From the NCBI RefSeq assembly GCF_024436415.1, contig NZ_JAFMZQ010000002.1:186001-250000 (forward strand): a stretch of 64,000 bases of DNA. Direction: 5' to 3'. The notes below the pieces were generated by a model. That model did no database searches. It was not told where the DNA came from and worked only from the letters and a program-made list of their open reading frames with translations. Made by a program: the position numbers and the translations under genes. This DNA is from Pedobacter deserti (GTDB lineage Bacteria > Bacteroidota > Bacteroidia > Sphingobacteriales > Sphingobacteriaceae). Below are positions 34,790 to 44,273 of this stretch, piece after piece (the stretch's first letter is position 1; each line of letters begins with the position of its first letter).

Positions 34790-35940
34790 AGCGCATTTTG
34801 GTAAAGCTTGAGGTATTGGCTAGTAAGGCTCTTTTCGCAGAAAAATGTTGAGGCGAGCGATGGCCCGGTGTCCCGGATAAAGGCTCGTTTCATGCTATCT
34901 TGATGGGCCATCTCAATGGTTGTTGCTATTTCGCAGGGGTTCAAACCACAAATCCAGCCCAGATCTAACTGCCTGATCAACGGGGCCAGGCCCACAGCGT
35001 TCGAGGCAAGGACTGGTATTCCCGCCATGAGGCCTTCGGCGATAGCGTTAGAGAAATTTTCGTTGTGCGAGGTTAAGGCAAGTAGATCGTGATTCATGAG
35101 CAGACCATGTTTTTGAGTCCCCTTTTTATAACCCACCCAGGCAACCCTGCTGTTGATACCCAGTTTTCGGGAGAGTCTTTCCAATCTGTCTATGTATGCG
35201 GTGCAACCCGTTCCGGCTATGTTAAGCTGCCAGTCGAAGTTTAGCAAGCTTACGGCTTCCATGAGCTGCTCAAGACCTTTCTTAGGGTCAATCCTGGAAA
35301 GAAAAAGTATGCGGAACTGAGCTTTGTCCTGCTGCTCGCGAATTTGCTTAGACAAAGCGATTGGCTTGAAGCTAACGATGTTAAATATGGTCGCAATTGT
35401 CTTTGCACTAACAACTTCGGTAATTTCCCGTGCCTCCTGCTCACTAGTGGCATGTATATGACAACGCTGTAACAGTCGGACGCCGGCTATCTTATGCATG
35501 AGGTTCTTTATCAAACTATGTCTGTGTTTGAAGCTATAGGCAGATAACATGCCCCTGGGCGAAAGCACAATAGCCGTCTGTGTCATGACGCATATTAGGC
35601 AGGAAAAAATAGAGGTAAAGTTCCACCAGGAATGAATATGGACAACGGTTTCGCCTGGATACTTTTTGATTTTCTTATACAAAGACCATAGCAATGATGG
35701 AGAAAAGTGACTGGAGCCGCCCGTTACACGACTATAATAGGTCACCCTCACACCTTTTATATACGTCCTTTGACCATTGGTGACACCCCGGAGTTCGTCA
35801 TGTCCGTTGGCGGTAGTGGTCATAACTTCCTGCCTGACGTCTTGGTCTGCTAATGCTTCGCATAGGGCTGCGACGGAAAAGATCGGTCCGCCATAAACAT
35901 AGGCCGGCTTATAGGATGGCGTTATGTGGATTATTTTCAT
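34786..35940 (-). CDS. GT4-type glycosyltransferase of the exosortase locus
   Basis: This 384-residue GT-B enzyme has the N-terminal ITPSYKPAYVYGGPIFSVAALCEAL, a central VLSPRGMLSAYSFKH, FLSRIDPKKGLEQLMEAV (start of the C-lobe) and SHNENFSNAIAEGLMAGIPVLASNAVG with the EX7E-like donor site. It probably transfers a sugar to the lipid-linked exopolysaccharide. Genes for GT4, GT2, exosortase and a Wzy-like protein are typical neighbours in Sphingobacteriia exosortase clusters. It overlaps the Wzy-like gene by 32 bases and the GT2 by 4. Confidence 0.88.
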   Translation of the reverse strand: MKIIHITPSYKPAYVYGGPIFSVAALCEALADQDVRQEVMTTTANGHDELRGVTNGQRTYIKGVRVTYYSRVTGGSSHFSPSLLWSLYKKIKKYPGETVVHIHSWWNFTSIFSCLICVMTQTAIVLSPRGMLSAYSFKHRHSLIKNLMHKIAGVRLLQRCHIHATSEQEAREITEVVSAKTIATIFNIVSFKPIALSKQIREQQDKAQFRILFLSRIDPKKGLEQLMEAVSLLNFDWQLNIAGTGCTAYIDRLERLSRKLGINSRVAWVGYKKGTQKHGLLMNHDLLALTSHNENFSNAIAEGLMAGIPVLASNAVGLAPLIRQLDLGWICGLNPCEIATTIEMAHQDSMKRAFIRDTGPSLASTFFCEKSLTSQYLKLYQNAL

Positions 35941-37342
35941 GGTTGGAGACTAATGTATTTGTCATTAGCAGTATTTTGTGAATGCATATCATCAGCAACC
36001 AGCCGTAGACAATGTTATTTAAGAGAAATTCAAATGCGTTTCCCCTCCAAAGCGGCTGGAAGACGCTATTAAATATAATGATACAGCCAAGCGGATATCC
36101 ACCGAAGTTTTGTTCGGCATAGTTACAAATCGATTGAGCGAGGACACCGTATAATAACATATATATGAAGATGCCTACTGAGCCGCCAAACAGATATCCG
36201 TCAACTACCGGCCGGGTTTTCGCCGAAACGGCTGAAGACCTGTTTGCAACGCCTGCAGTATATACCCTTTCCATGGCCAGCTCCTCCATGCTGGGCTTGG
36301 AATCCCAGAAAAAGCGGGGTACGAATACCAATACGGCATTTTCGAGTGCCTGCATACTGTATGGGTTCCAAAGCGGAACATTGCGTACAAAAGTCATGAA
36401 CATCCCGATTTCACTTAATCGGTGTGTTAGGAAGTCAAGGCTGTTTTTTTCTATGAAAGGTGTTTTTGTTTCATCTGTTAAAGTTTGATAGGCCTGCGCA
36501 CGAGCCTCCTCTCTGCTTTGATGATGTTCCCAGGATTGTTTCCGGAATACGATAGTAAAAGTGGGAAGGACATAGGTTAATGTCACCAAAAGCGGGACAG
36601 CCAGAGCGATAACCCATTTTCTGTAATAAGCAAAACCAATCGAAGCCAGCACGATGATATTTACGATAATATTTTCTTTGTAGCCCGTTAATGTTGAACT
36701 GAGCAGGTGTAACAGGAAAAGAGTGCCGCCAAACACGGCGGGAAACACCTTTTTGCCGACCATGCCTTTAATCAGGAGGTAGGCACCGGATGCGCAGGAA
36801 ATACAGCGCAGCGGTAAGGTCAATTGATATAAACTTGGATGTAACTCTGCGAGGAGCGCGGCGGTGTAAGCCAGGATGCCTATCTGTAAGAAGGGGCGCA
36901 GTCCGGCAGTAGTTAGCTTATAACGAAGCTGAATATCTGCTTTTATCCTTGAGATGATACCTGTTGCTATGGAACAGTGCGCAAGGAGACAGAGACGCTG
37001 GCACTTAGCGAGGAGTTCGGTGTCCTCCGTTTCAAAAAAAGAGTTTTCGGTGCGGTCGTCAGGGTAAAAACCAGTGTGATTCAAAAAGTAGAATATAGAG
37101 GTGCAGCACATGAAGCCGGCAAATATGACCTGTACAAGTATGATTGGTCGCATCACCTGTGCGTATATCGGGATATCTTCAGGTATACACCGCTGAGGAG
37201 AAATTATGGTGAGGTAGAAGATGAAAAACGATCCCAGCCAGGCTATGAGGTAGGATGATATTGGATGGAGCTGAACTGCTTCGCTGACAAGCCAGGGGAC
37301 AAAGATGAGCGAGATGAGATTTGTACGGTTACTGCAATACAT
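35909..37342 (-). CDS. Wzy-like polysaccharide polymerase (exosortase-associated)
   Basis: This 477-residue integral membrane protein has many hydrophobic segments and a large extracytoplasmic loop in the second half (about 290-400: RKQSWEHHQSREEARAQAYQTL, MERVYTAGVANRSS). The layout and the ending YGVLAQSICNYAEQNFGGYPLG resemble O-antigen polymerase-like proteins that accompany exosortases. It would link repeat units on the periplasmic side. Both its ends overlap neighbours (14 bases with the upstream GT4, 32 bases with the downstream GT4), so the operon is tightly packed. Wzy proteins are poorly conserved, so the call rests on topology and context. Confidence 0.72.
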   Translation of the reverse strand: MYCSNRTNLISLIFVPWLVSEAVQLHPISSYLIAWLGSFFIFYLTIISPQRCIPEDIPIYAQVMRPIILVQVIFAGFMCCTSIFYFLNHTGFYPDDRTENSFFETEDTELLAKCQRLCLLAHCSIATGIISRIKADIQLRYKLTTAGLRPFLQIGILAYTAALLAELHPSLYQLTLPLRCISCASGAYLLIKGMVGKKVFPAVFGGTLFLLHLLSSTLTGYKENIIVNIIVLASIGFAYYRKWVIALAVPLLVTLTYVLPTFTIVFRKQSWEHHQSREEARAQAYQTLTDETKTPFIEKNSLDFLTHRLSEIGMFMTFVRNVPLWNPYSMQALENAVLVFVPRFFWDSKPSMEELAMERVYTAGVANRSSAVSAKTRPVVDGYLFGGSVGIFIYMLLYGVLAQSICNYAEQNFGGYPLGCIIIFNSVFQPLWRGNAFEFLLNNIVYGWLLMICIHKILLMTNTLVSNHENNPHNAIL

Positions 37343-38393
37343 TTGTGATATTTTTGACCTGTGTTTCGAATGTCCAGTCCCTAATAATGAGTTCTGAGTT
37401 TCTCCCCATCTCCTGTAAGGTTTTCCTGCAGCTTAGCAGTCGATGAAGTTTATGTTTCAGATCAGACAAATCGTTACTTCTAAAAATGTTACCATTCTTC
37501 CGGCTTACCAGGTCGGAACACGCGCCAACGGTATCAGACGCGAGTATTGCTCTTCCTGCTGCCATCGCTTCGTTGATCGCAAGGCCCCAGGACTCACTTA
37601 AAGAGGGAAGACAAAATAAGTCGCAGGCCTGGTACGCTCCGGGCATTTCACTTTGGTTTAAGAAGCCAGCAAAATGGATGTTTTGTCGCGATTCCGTTAA
37701 CCTTATATAGTCTGACCGGAGCTTTCCGCTACCTGCCAGGATAAGGTGAGCGTCAGTAAGGTTTAGCTCGGTGAAAGCACGGATAAGCAACTGTACATTC
37801 TTAGTTCTTGTGAACTTTCCAGCGTATAGCACTACGGTATCAGACATAGCTATTCCAAGCTTTTTTCTGAGGCAAGGTGACTCGCTTGGTTCCCTGAAGC
37901 GTAGGTTGTCGACTGCATGTGGCGCGAATCGTAGTTGTTTCTCGGTTAACCCGTATCTTATGAAGTATGCCTTATTAGCGCTTCCCACATAAAAAGCCAT
38001 GTCCACGTGGCTGTATACCCAATTTAATACTTGCTTTCGCAATAGCTTCCGCAGTTTGCTTCTGGGCTCAATCAGGGTGGAATCCCCCCTGAACAATATT
38101 GATGAATCCTTATAAAAGAACCGCAAGACCCTTAAATGGAAGAGGTATGCCCAGCCATATAGGAGTAAAAAGTCGGGATTAAAAGCCTTAATTTTCTTGA
38201 TGGAAGACGTAAACTCATACTGATAGCCGTCCAACAGGGGTATATCCCACCGTATTTCCCGCCCGAACGCGGTGTCGTATGCATTCCGTTCTTTGCTGGT
38301 ATAAAACACTTTCGTTTCAAATTGCTTCGCAAGCAGCGCAAATACAGGCGCATAATATTGTATGGGATGGCTGCATATGATTGCTAGTCTCAT
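37329..38393 (-). CDS. GT4-type glycosyltransferase
   Basis: This 354-residue GT-B enzyme begins MRLAIICSHPIQYYAPVFALLAKQF, followed by a middle linker VVLYAGKFTRTKNVQLLIRAF and the donor-binding LPSLSESWGLAINEAMAAGRAILASDTVGACSDLV with the EX7E motif. It has no membrane anchor. It lies between the ABC ATPase (4-base overlap) and the Wzy-like gene (14-base overlap) and should add one sugar of the repeat unit. Confidence 0.88.
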   Translation of the reverse strand: MRLAIICSHPIQYYAPVFALLAKQFETKVFYTSKERNAYDTAFGREIRWDIPLLDGYQYEFTSSIKKIKAFNPDFLLLYGWAYLFHLRVLRFFYKDSSILFRGDSTLIEPRSKLRKLLRKQVLNWVYSHVDMAFYVGSANKAYFIRYGLTEKQLRFAPHAVDNLRFREPSESPCLRKKLGIAMSDTVVLYAGKFTRTKNVQLLIRAFTELNLTDAHLILAGSGKLRSDYIRLTESRQNIHFAGFLNQSEMPGAYQACDLFCLPSLSESWGLAINEAMAAGRAILASDTVGACSDLVSRKNGNIFRSNDLSDLKHKLHRLLSCRKTLQEMGRNSELIIRDWTFETQVKNITNVLQ

Positions 38394-39124
38394 TGTCTAA
38401 TGATTTCTCCTTTATCTAGTGTGAGTTGTCTGTCGCATATCGACTGTATATGGTCATTGTGGCCAACAAGAATAATTGTGCATCCCTTGCGAGCAAGGTC
38501 TTTCAGTTTGTTCGCTGCTTTCTCGCGGAATGCTGCATCGCTTGCCGACAATATTTCATCTGCTATTAATATGTTTGGTTCGAGGTGTGTCGCAGCCGAG
38601 AAGGCGAGTCTTGCGTACATGCCCGAGGAGTATTTTTTCATGGGTGTGTTGAGGTACTCGGAAATGTCCGCAAAATCGGAAATTGCTGATATGCACTTTT
38701 TGGTCGAGACTTTGTTTAACCCTAACATAGCGCCATACAGGTAGATGTTTTCCAGCGCGCCTAATTCCGGATGGAATGGCGCACCGCCCTCCATCATGGG
38801 TATCACGCGGCCTCTTCCGATCACGGATCCCGATGTAGGTGTTGTTATCTTACTGATGATTTTCAGAAGTGTACTCTTTCCTGCACCATTACCGCCGCAG
38901 ATTGCCAGGGTTTCACCCTTTTGAATTTGGAAAGAGACGCCTCTGAGTGCCCAGTGTACTTCAGCCGGAAAATTTTTTGTGGCTGATGTGGAGCGTGAAT
39001 AGCCGGGTTCAAGTAGTTTTCTGTACCATGCTTTTAAGTCATTACCCAGGGTTCTGGAATTTATCTGGCCGGTATAGTATACCTTTGACAGGTTCCTTAC
39101 ATGTATAGCTGTATCCCTGTTCAT
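38390..39124 (-). CDS. Polysaccharide ABC exporter ATPase (Wzt/TagH type, short)
   Basis: This 244-residue ATPase powers export of a lipid-linked glycan. Motifs: Walker A GGNGAGKST (about residues 77-85), Q-loop-like region near EGGAPFHPELG, a signature of the polysaccharide type KYSSGMYARLAFSAA, Walker B NILIADEILSASD and the switch histidine in VGHND. It has no C-terminal sugar-binding domain, unlike long Wzt proteins. It overlaps the permease gene by 4 bases, as expected for a pair. Confidence 0.92.
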   Translation of the reverse strand: MNRDTAIHVRNLSKVYYTGQINSRTLGNDLKAWYRKLLEPGYSRSTSATKNFPAEVHWALRGVSFQIQKGETLAICGGNGAGKSTLLKIISKITTPTSGSVIGRGRVIPMMEGGAPFHPELGALENIYLYGAMLGLNKVSTKKCISAISDFADISEYLNTPMKKYSSGMYARLAFSAATHLEPNILIADEILSASDAAFREKAANKLKDLARKGCTIILVGHNDHIQSICDRQLTLDKGEIIRQ

Positions 39125-39972
39125 ATCACGTCGACAGATTTTTGCTCCGACCGGATAAACAGATAGACTCCCGTCACTAAAAGAATGCCTGCACAGGTAG
39201 CAGCAACTAGTAGTTGAGATATGTTAAGTACTCCCTTATTCAACAGGATACATCTGAAGCTTTCTATAACAGCGGTCATTGGATTGGCGACGATGAACAA
39301 GTAAAGTTGCTTGGGTGCTATTGATAGCGGATAAATGACGGTTGTGGTGTACATCATCAACTGGGTGATGAATGCTGCAAGCAGGGCCAGATCGCGATAC
39401 TTCGACGTGAACGCAGCAAGGACAAGACCAAAACCTACACTGTGTATAATGAGCACCAGTAGTACTAACGGCAAGATGACCCAATATTTATGGAAATGAA
39501 TGTTATAGCTTCCGACGACTAAAACGAGGGCTATCAAGAGTGCAAACTGGATAGCGAACCTAAACATCAGGGCAATGGAAATACTTACAGGCACGACCAG
39601 TTTCGGAAAATATATCTTAGCAAATAAGATGTTGTTATCCCTCAGTGAAGATGAAACCTTATGTGTGCATTCAGAGAAGTAGTTCCACAAGATAACCCCT
39701 GTAAAATAGAAAAGCGGTTTTGGAATGGCGTCGGTCGGCACTTTGACCACCTGACCAAAAACTAGTGCATATACTCCCGTGGTAAGTATTGGCTGAACGA
39801 TCAACCACATAGGGCCAAGCACAGTTTGCCGGTAAAATGCGGTTACATCTCTAATGGCAAGTTGAAGAACGAGATGGCGGTACCTCCAAAGTGCCGCTAC
39901 TTGCGATTTACAGGAAGCTTTTTTGTCGTCGACTATCCACACGCTATGGTTATCTTCCATCATGATTCGCAT
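39121..39972 (-). CDS. Polysaccharide ABC exporter permease (Wzm/TagG type)
   Basis: This 283-residue membrane protein has about six hydrophobic segments and the ABC-2 polysaccharide exporter pattern: RYRHLVLQLAIRDVTAFYRQTVLGPMWLIVQPI near the N-terminus, LFYFTGVILWNYFSECTHKVSSSL, and YPLSIAPKQLYLFIVANPMTAVIESFR before the last helices. It pairs with the ATPase encoded immediately downstream. Its start overlaps the next upstream GT4 gene by 13 bases. It should move the glycan or its lipid-linked precursor across the inner membrane. Confidence 0.92.
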   Translation of the reverse strand: MRIMMEDNHSVWIVDDKKASCKSQVAALWRYRHLVLQLAIRDVTAFYRQTVLGPMWLIVQPILTTGVYALVFGQVVKVPTDAIPKPLFYFTGVILWNYFSECTHKVSSSLRDNNILFAKIYFPKLVVPVSISIALMFRFAIQFALLIALVLVVGSYNIHFHKYWVILPLVLLVLIIHSVGFGLVLAAFTSKYRDLALLAAFITQLMMYTTTVIYPLSIAPKQLYLFIVANPMTAVIESFRCILLNKGVLNISQLLVAATCAGILLVTGVYLFIRSEQKSVDVI

Positions 39973-41060
39973 TGCTCCAGAGATTGCTGAATTTTAGTTC
40001 GGTATTTTTCATAGTTGAATTCACTAAGTGCCAACGACTGTTGCTGGAATTTGCGCTGTCCGTTTAGAGGATTTGCCAGACTATTCTTTACGGAATTGTG
40101 TAGTGCACGAGGGTCTGAGGCATCAACCGTTATGCCTAAACGCCCATAGATGAGGGCCTCTCTGCTGCCGTCAGCATCTCCGGCTATCACCATGCAGCCG
40201 CTGACCGCCGCTTCGGTAAACACCATTCCAAATCCTTCTTTTGTACTTGGCATAATGAAAAGGTCAGCCAGCAGGTAATGGTCAACGAGTTCAGCCTCAT
40301 CAATCTGTTCCATCAAATGAACGCAGTTGCTCAGGTTCAGTGCTTCTATGGTTTTACACAACCGGATGCGTTCGGAGCGGTTAGTTCTTCCTGCAATGAA
40401 ATAATGCAGCTCAGGAATCTCTTTTTTAAGGCCTGGGATAAGGCAAATAACCCGTTCATAACCTTTTTCACGGTCATGTGTGTTTTTCCTGCAAAGTGTA
40501 AACATTATTCGGGCGTCATGTGGCAGGTTGTACCTGCGCAGCAGATAAACAGGCTTTTTGAAGTCTCCGGGTAGCTGCCAGAAAGGATCTAGACAGAGAT
40601 GGATGGTATTAATTTTGACAAGACCATGTTTGTCCCCCAGCACTTTATTTGTATAGTCACTTACTGCCCATATGTTAACATGCTTCCTCAAAAAGTACCT
40701 CTTCCACCATGGCATAGCTCTCCATACTTCTGTTCCGTGTGCAACCAGGACAATTTTAAGCTTAACATTGAAAATTTTTAACAGGATGGCGAAAGCAATC
40801 AGGTGGATATGATTAACGATCAGGACTTTAGTCGTGGAATTCAGAATTCGAAATACAAAGCTGAGTTTTCTGCCATTGAAGCCTGTAAAGTATTCCGGCT
40901 CAATATACCTTTGATCAGGATCTCCGTCATATAAAGAGTACATTTTAAACTCAGATTGGTAGATGTCCTGTAAAGATTTTGCAAGTATTCGGCCCGATCG
41001 TTGGATGCCTCCATTGTCGCTAAAGGTTCTAAGGGTGAGAAGCAGGCAGGAAGATTTCAT
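39960..41060 (-). CDS. GT4-type glycosyltransferase
   Basis: This 366-residue GT-B enzyme has TFSDNGGIQRSGRILAKSL at the N-terminus, VLVAHGTEVWRAMPWWKR, LCRKNTHDREKGYERVICLIPGL at the lobe junction, and FIMPSTKEGFGMVFTEAAVSGCMVIAGDADGSREAL with the EX7E-type donor site. It sits directly after the Wzc-like kinase (the stop of one and start of the next are adjacent). It presumably acts early in repeat-unit assembly. Confidence 0.88.
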   Translation of the reverse strand: MKSSCLLLTLRTFSDNGGIQRSGRILAKSLQDIYQSEFKMYSLYDGDPDQRYIEPEYFTGFNGRKLSFVFRILNSTTKVLIVNHIHLIAFAILLKIFNVKLKIVLVAHGTEVWRAMPWWKRYFLRKHVNIWAVSDYTNKVLGDKHGLVKINTIHLCLDPFWQLPGDFKKPVYLLRRYNLPHDARIMFTLCRKNTHDREKGYERVICLIPGLKKEIPELHYFIAGRTNRSERIRLCKTIEALNLSNCVHLMEQIDEAELVDHYLLADLFIMPSTKEGFGMVFTEAAVSGCMVIAGDADGSREALIYGRLGITVDASDPRALHNSVKNSLANPLNGQRKFQQQSLALSEFNYEKYRTKIQQSLEQCES

Positions 41061-43334
41061 CTAATTATTATCTTGATTGTTGTAATAGGACATGTATAAC
41101 TTATCCTGCTTATGTTCGTTTAGCACCAGATATAAATTCGGGACTGGGGTATTGGTTTGTAATGCGCCCATGGTCGCGGAGAGGCTTTTTCTTGAAACGC
41201 CATATCGTAAAATAAAGAGGTTGATGTCTGAGTGTTGTATCAGTTCAGCACTGTCGGCCACCAGTCCGGTAGGAGCACTGTCAATGATCATATAATCATA
41301 GTGCTCTTTGAGATGGTCGAGTACGTCGCGCATCTCTTTACTGTGCAATAACTCCGCTGGGTTTGGGGGCAGTGGTCCGGAATCGATAAAATCTAAATTT
41401 CGAATTTTTGTCGCGGAAATGATTTCATTCAATCCCACCTGTTTGGACAGAAACTGACTCAGTCCAATGGTCGTCTGGGATTTCAGCATTTGGCTAAGGC
41501 TAGGCCTTCTTAAGTCGGCCGATACAAGCAGGACCTTTTTATTGATTAGCGTTAGCGCAACAGCGAGATTGGCCGCGACAAAAGATTTCCCTTCTCCGGA
41601 TATTTCGGAGGTAACGCAAATGATCTTATTGGGCTTATTCGGACAAAGGAAGTTTATTCGGCTTCTAAGCATACGAAATGATTCCGCAGTAGCCGAGCGC
41701 GGGTCATCATAAACCGGCAGTATGTGGGCAGATGGCAGGCTCGCCGTATATTTTTGAATGGTGGAGAGAACAGGAACATCAGTAAGCTCCTCTATATTGT
41801 CGCCCTGTAGCAGATAGGGCGTTTTGCTTATATGGAAGATGAATAAGACTCCCATGGCACAGCTTGTTAGTGCGGCAAGAGTGTACACTCTTGCCGGCAC
41901 AGGGAAGCTGGCTTCTGCTGGCGCCACAGCCTTGTCCACGATAAATGCCCCTGGTACTACCGCTGCCCCTGAGATTTCTGCCTCTAAGTTTTTTTCCAGG
42001 AGATAGTCATGAATCTTCTTGTTTACCTCAAATTTCGATTCCAGCGAATTTAAATGGCGTTCAATTCCAGGGAACTGGCTTGAGTAATCTTGCAGGCTGT
42101 CAAGCTGGTAGTCTATCAACCTTAATAGCCCGTCAATATGATGCTTCTGGGTGTTGACCTTTGAGGTTATCGCTTTTTTACAGAACAGTATTTGCTCGTC
42201 GATATTTTTTACTGCAGGAGCTGAGGGCCGTTGAACGGTTAAAAGAGTTTGTCTTTTTTGAAGTAAATCGTTGTGGTGAGAAAACAGGTGTTTAAGTTGT
42301 TCGTCTGCTATAGCTTCAAGCCCGTAGCTCACAATTCCATTGCTGTCCGGCGACGACAATCTAAGGCCAAGTTCTGCTATAGAAAGTCTGTTCATCCTTA
42401 AAGTTTGTTTATGGGTATTGAGTGCAGATATTTGCTCGTCTTGTTCGTTTAAAGTAGAACTTATTGTTTTAATTCGTTGGTTCTCCTTGTATTGCTGAAC
42501 TGATGCGCCTGAGTTTGCTGTTTTTTGGTCAATATCTCCTAAGATCTGTGTCAGGAATGCCTTTGACTGGTTGATTGAGCGTGTTCGCTGGGCCTTATCA
42601 AAGGTCAGGTAACTCTCGAGAACGGCATTGAGTGCATCTTTGGCAAATTCAGGATCGGGATCCCGTATTTGTAAATTTATCATGTTACCGTTTTGCATAT
42701 CATTTACATGCAGAGCGCTTGTTATCCGCTGCGCCAATGCCTTAGGGCTGATAAACCTGAAGACGCAAGTGGTGGGACTGTTGCCATTCTTTCTTATTGT
42801 GAACTGCAATCCGGCAAGCCGGATTTTTTCGCCGAACTGATAGGTGCCTGAAGACCGGAGCTGCCCCAATTGCCAAGTTAGATGGTATTTGTTGCTATGC
42901 CCTATTCTTGAAAATACAAATTCATTGCGTGGCAGGCTGGCCGGGAGCTTGCCCACGGAAATTTTTAAGGGCTCGTGCGGATAAGTCTCTTGAAGTCGGA
43001 ATTTATCTCTTTTCAAAAAGGCCACTTTATAGTCCAGGGATGCTAAAGCCATTGTTAACACTGTCCTCGACTTAAGTATTAATCGCTCAGATTCTGTCCT
43101 GTTAACCCGATCATAAAAGTTCCTCACCTGAAGCAATTCGGATAATTCGGAACGCCGGTCCTCCAGCTTAATGGAAGCTGAAGCTATATAAATTGGCTCT
43201 GCAAGCCATAAAAATATTCGCGCTGCAAAAAGCCCGGCTGTCAAAAACCCAATAAGCCAAAGTCTTTGGCGTAGCACCATTTTAAATACTTCAGCATAGT
43301 CCAAAGATGAGTTCAATGAGTTTCTGCTGTGCAT
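41061..43334 (-). CDS. Wzc-like exopolysaccharide co-polymerase with tyrosine-kinase domain
   Basis: This 757-residue inner-membrane protein controls polysaccharide length and export. The N-terminal Wzz domain has a first helix (about 29-50), the segment PIYIASASIKLEDRRSELSELLQ, a long periplasmic coiled coil (about 250-460) and a second helix near 485-505. The C-terminal BY-kinase domain has Walker A SGEGKSF with K583, Walker A' LLVSADLRRPSL and Walker B DYMIIDSAPTG. The tail LYMSYYNNQDNN has three tyrosines, a reduced phospho-tyrosine cluster. It is the first gene of the minus-strand locus. The gene for its outer-membrane partner (Wza/OPX) is not in the window. Confidence 0.93.
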   Translation of the reverse strand: MHSRNSLNSSLDYAEVFKMVLRQRLWLIGFLTAGLFAARIFLWLAEPIYIASASIKLEDRRSELSELLQVRNFYDRVNRTESERLILKSRTVLTMALASLDYKVAFLKRDKFRLQETYPHEPLKISVGKLPASLPRNEFVFSRIGHSNKYHLTWQLGQLRSSGTYQFGEKIRLAGLQFTIRKNGNSPTTCVFRFISPKALAQRITSALHVNDMQNGNMINLQIRDPDPEFAKDALNAVLESYLTFDKAQRTRSINQSKAFLTQILGDIDQKTANSGASVQQYKENQRIKTISSTLNEQDEQISALNTHKQTLRMNRLSIAELGLRLSSPDSNGIVSYGLEAIADEQLKHLFSHHNDLLQKRQTLLTVQRPSAPAVKNIDEQILFCKKAITSKVNTQKHHIDGLLRLIDYQLDSLQDYSSQFPGIERHLNSLESKFEVNKKIHDYLLEKNLEAEISGAAVVPGAFIVDKAVAPAEASFPVPARVYTLAALTSCAMGVLFIFHISKTPYLLQGDNIEELTDVPVLSTIQKYTASLPSAHILPVYDDPRSATAESFRMLRSRINFLCPNKPNKIICVTSEISGEGKSFVAANLAVALTLINKKVLLVSADLRRPSLSQMLKSQTTIGLSQFLSKQVGLNEIISATKIRNLDFIDSGPLPPNPAELLHSKEMRDVLDHLKEHYDYMIIDSAPTGLVADSAELIQHSDINLFILRYGVSRKSLSATMGALQTNTPVPNLYLVLNEHKQDKLYMSYYNNQDNN

Positions 43335-43469
43335 ATCAATTTTTTGAGTGATTGCCGAGATTGTTGTAGTTTGTCACAGTGTATTTAAATTTAATTATAA
43401 ATTTTTAGAAGAAAATATAAGTTTTATTAAAGAATATATTATCATATTTGGCAAATATAAACTATTATT

Positions 43470-44222
43470 ATGAAAGTGTCTATCGTGACGCCAGTTTTAA
43501 ATTGTGTTGAATTTATTGGTTCCGCTATTGCGTCTGTAAAGGCGCAGAATCATCCTCACATGGAGCACATCATTATTGACGGGGGGTCAACGGATGGGAC
43601 AATAGGTCTTGTTCATTCCTTAGCAGGATCAGATATTAAGTTTATTTCAAGGGCGGATTCAAGTATGTATGAGGCAATTAACCATGGGCTTGATGTTGCT
43701 GAAGGCGATGTAATCGGCATTTTAAATGCCGACGATTTTTATGCTTCTCCAGATATAATATCAACTGTTGTCAAAACGATTCGTGACACAGGCGTCCTGG
43801 CAGTTTATGGAAATTTAAACGTTGTATGCAGGCGCGACCCGGTCAGGATAACGAGAAAGTGGACTTCTTCGCGTTTTCAATGTGGTCGTATGAGACGAGG
43901 CTGGATGCCTCCGCACCCTACCGTATTTATTCAGCGCAGATTGATTGGTTCCGGGGCACGTTACTCACTCAACTGCGGCTCGAGTGCTGATTACGACTTT
44001 CTCCTTAGGCTGTTTTTGAACATTCAACCGGCCCCGGCGTATGTCGATAAGTTATTCGTTTGTATGCGGAACGGGGGCATAAGTAACGGTTCTATGAAAA
44101 AGGCGTATCATTCTTTGGTGAACGATTATAAAATCATCAGGCGAAATGGGTTGAAGATGCCCTTTGCAATTTGCCTGGTTAAAAGATTGAGAAAGCTGGA
44201 TCAGTTTTTAATTATGGATTGA
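43470..44222 (+). CDS. GT2 glycosyltransferase (WcaA-like)
   Basis: This 250-residue GT-A enzyme has VSIVTPVLNCVEFIGSAIASVKAQNHPHMEHIIIDGGSTDGT at the start, SSMYEAINHGLDVAEGDVIGILNADDFYA with the ADD metal motif, and WMPPHPTVFIQRRLI. It is divergent from the Wzc-like gene across a 135-base AT-rich gap, so it belongs to the same glycan locus but is transcribed separately. The sugar is unknown. Confidence 0.88.
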   Translation: MKVSIVTPVLNCVEFIGSAIASVKAQNHPHMEHIIIDGGSTDGTIGLVHSLAGSDIKFISRADSSMYEAINHGLDVAEGDVIGILNADDFYASPDIISTVVKTIRDTGVLAVYGNLNVVCRRDPVRITRKWTSSRFQCGRMRRGWMPPHPTVFIQRRLIGSGARYSLNCGSSADYDFLLRLFLNIQPAPAYVDKLFVCMRNGGISNGSMKKAYHSLVNDYKIIRRNGLKMPFAICLVKRLRKLDQFLIMD

Positions 44223-44248
44223 GCTCACAGGCAATAATTCAGATTATG

Positions 44249-44256
44249 TACCTTTG
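44249..44256 (+). promoter_or_regulatory. -7 promoter element for gap
   Basis: TACCTTTG (TAnnTTTG consensus) lies 17 bases before the gap start codon. No clear -33 box. Confidence 0.55.
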
Positions 44257-44273
44257 CGTTTTAAACGAGTTTG

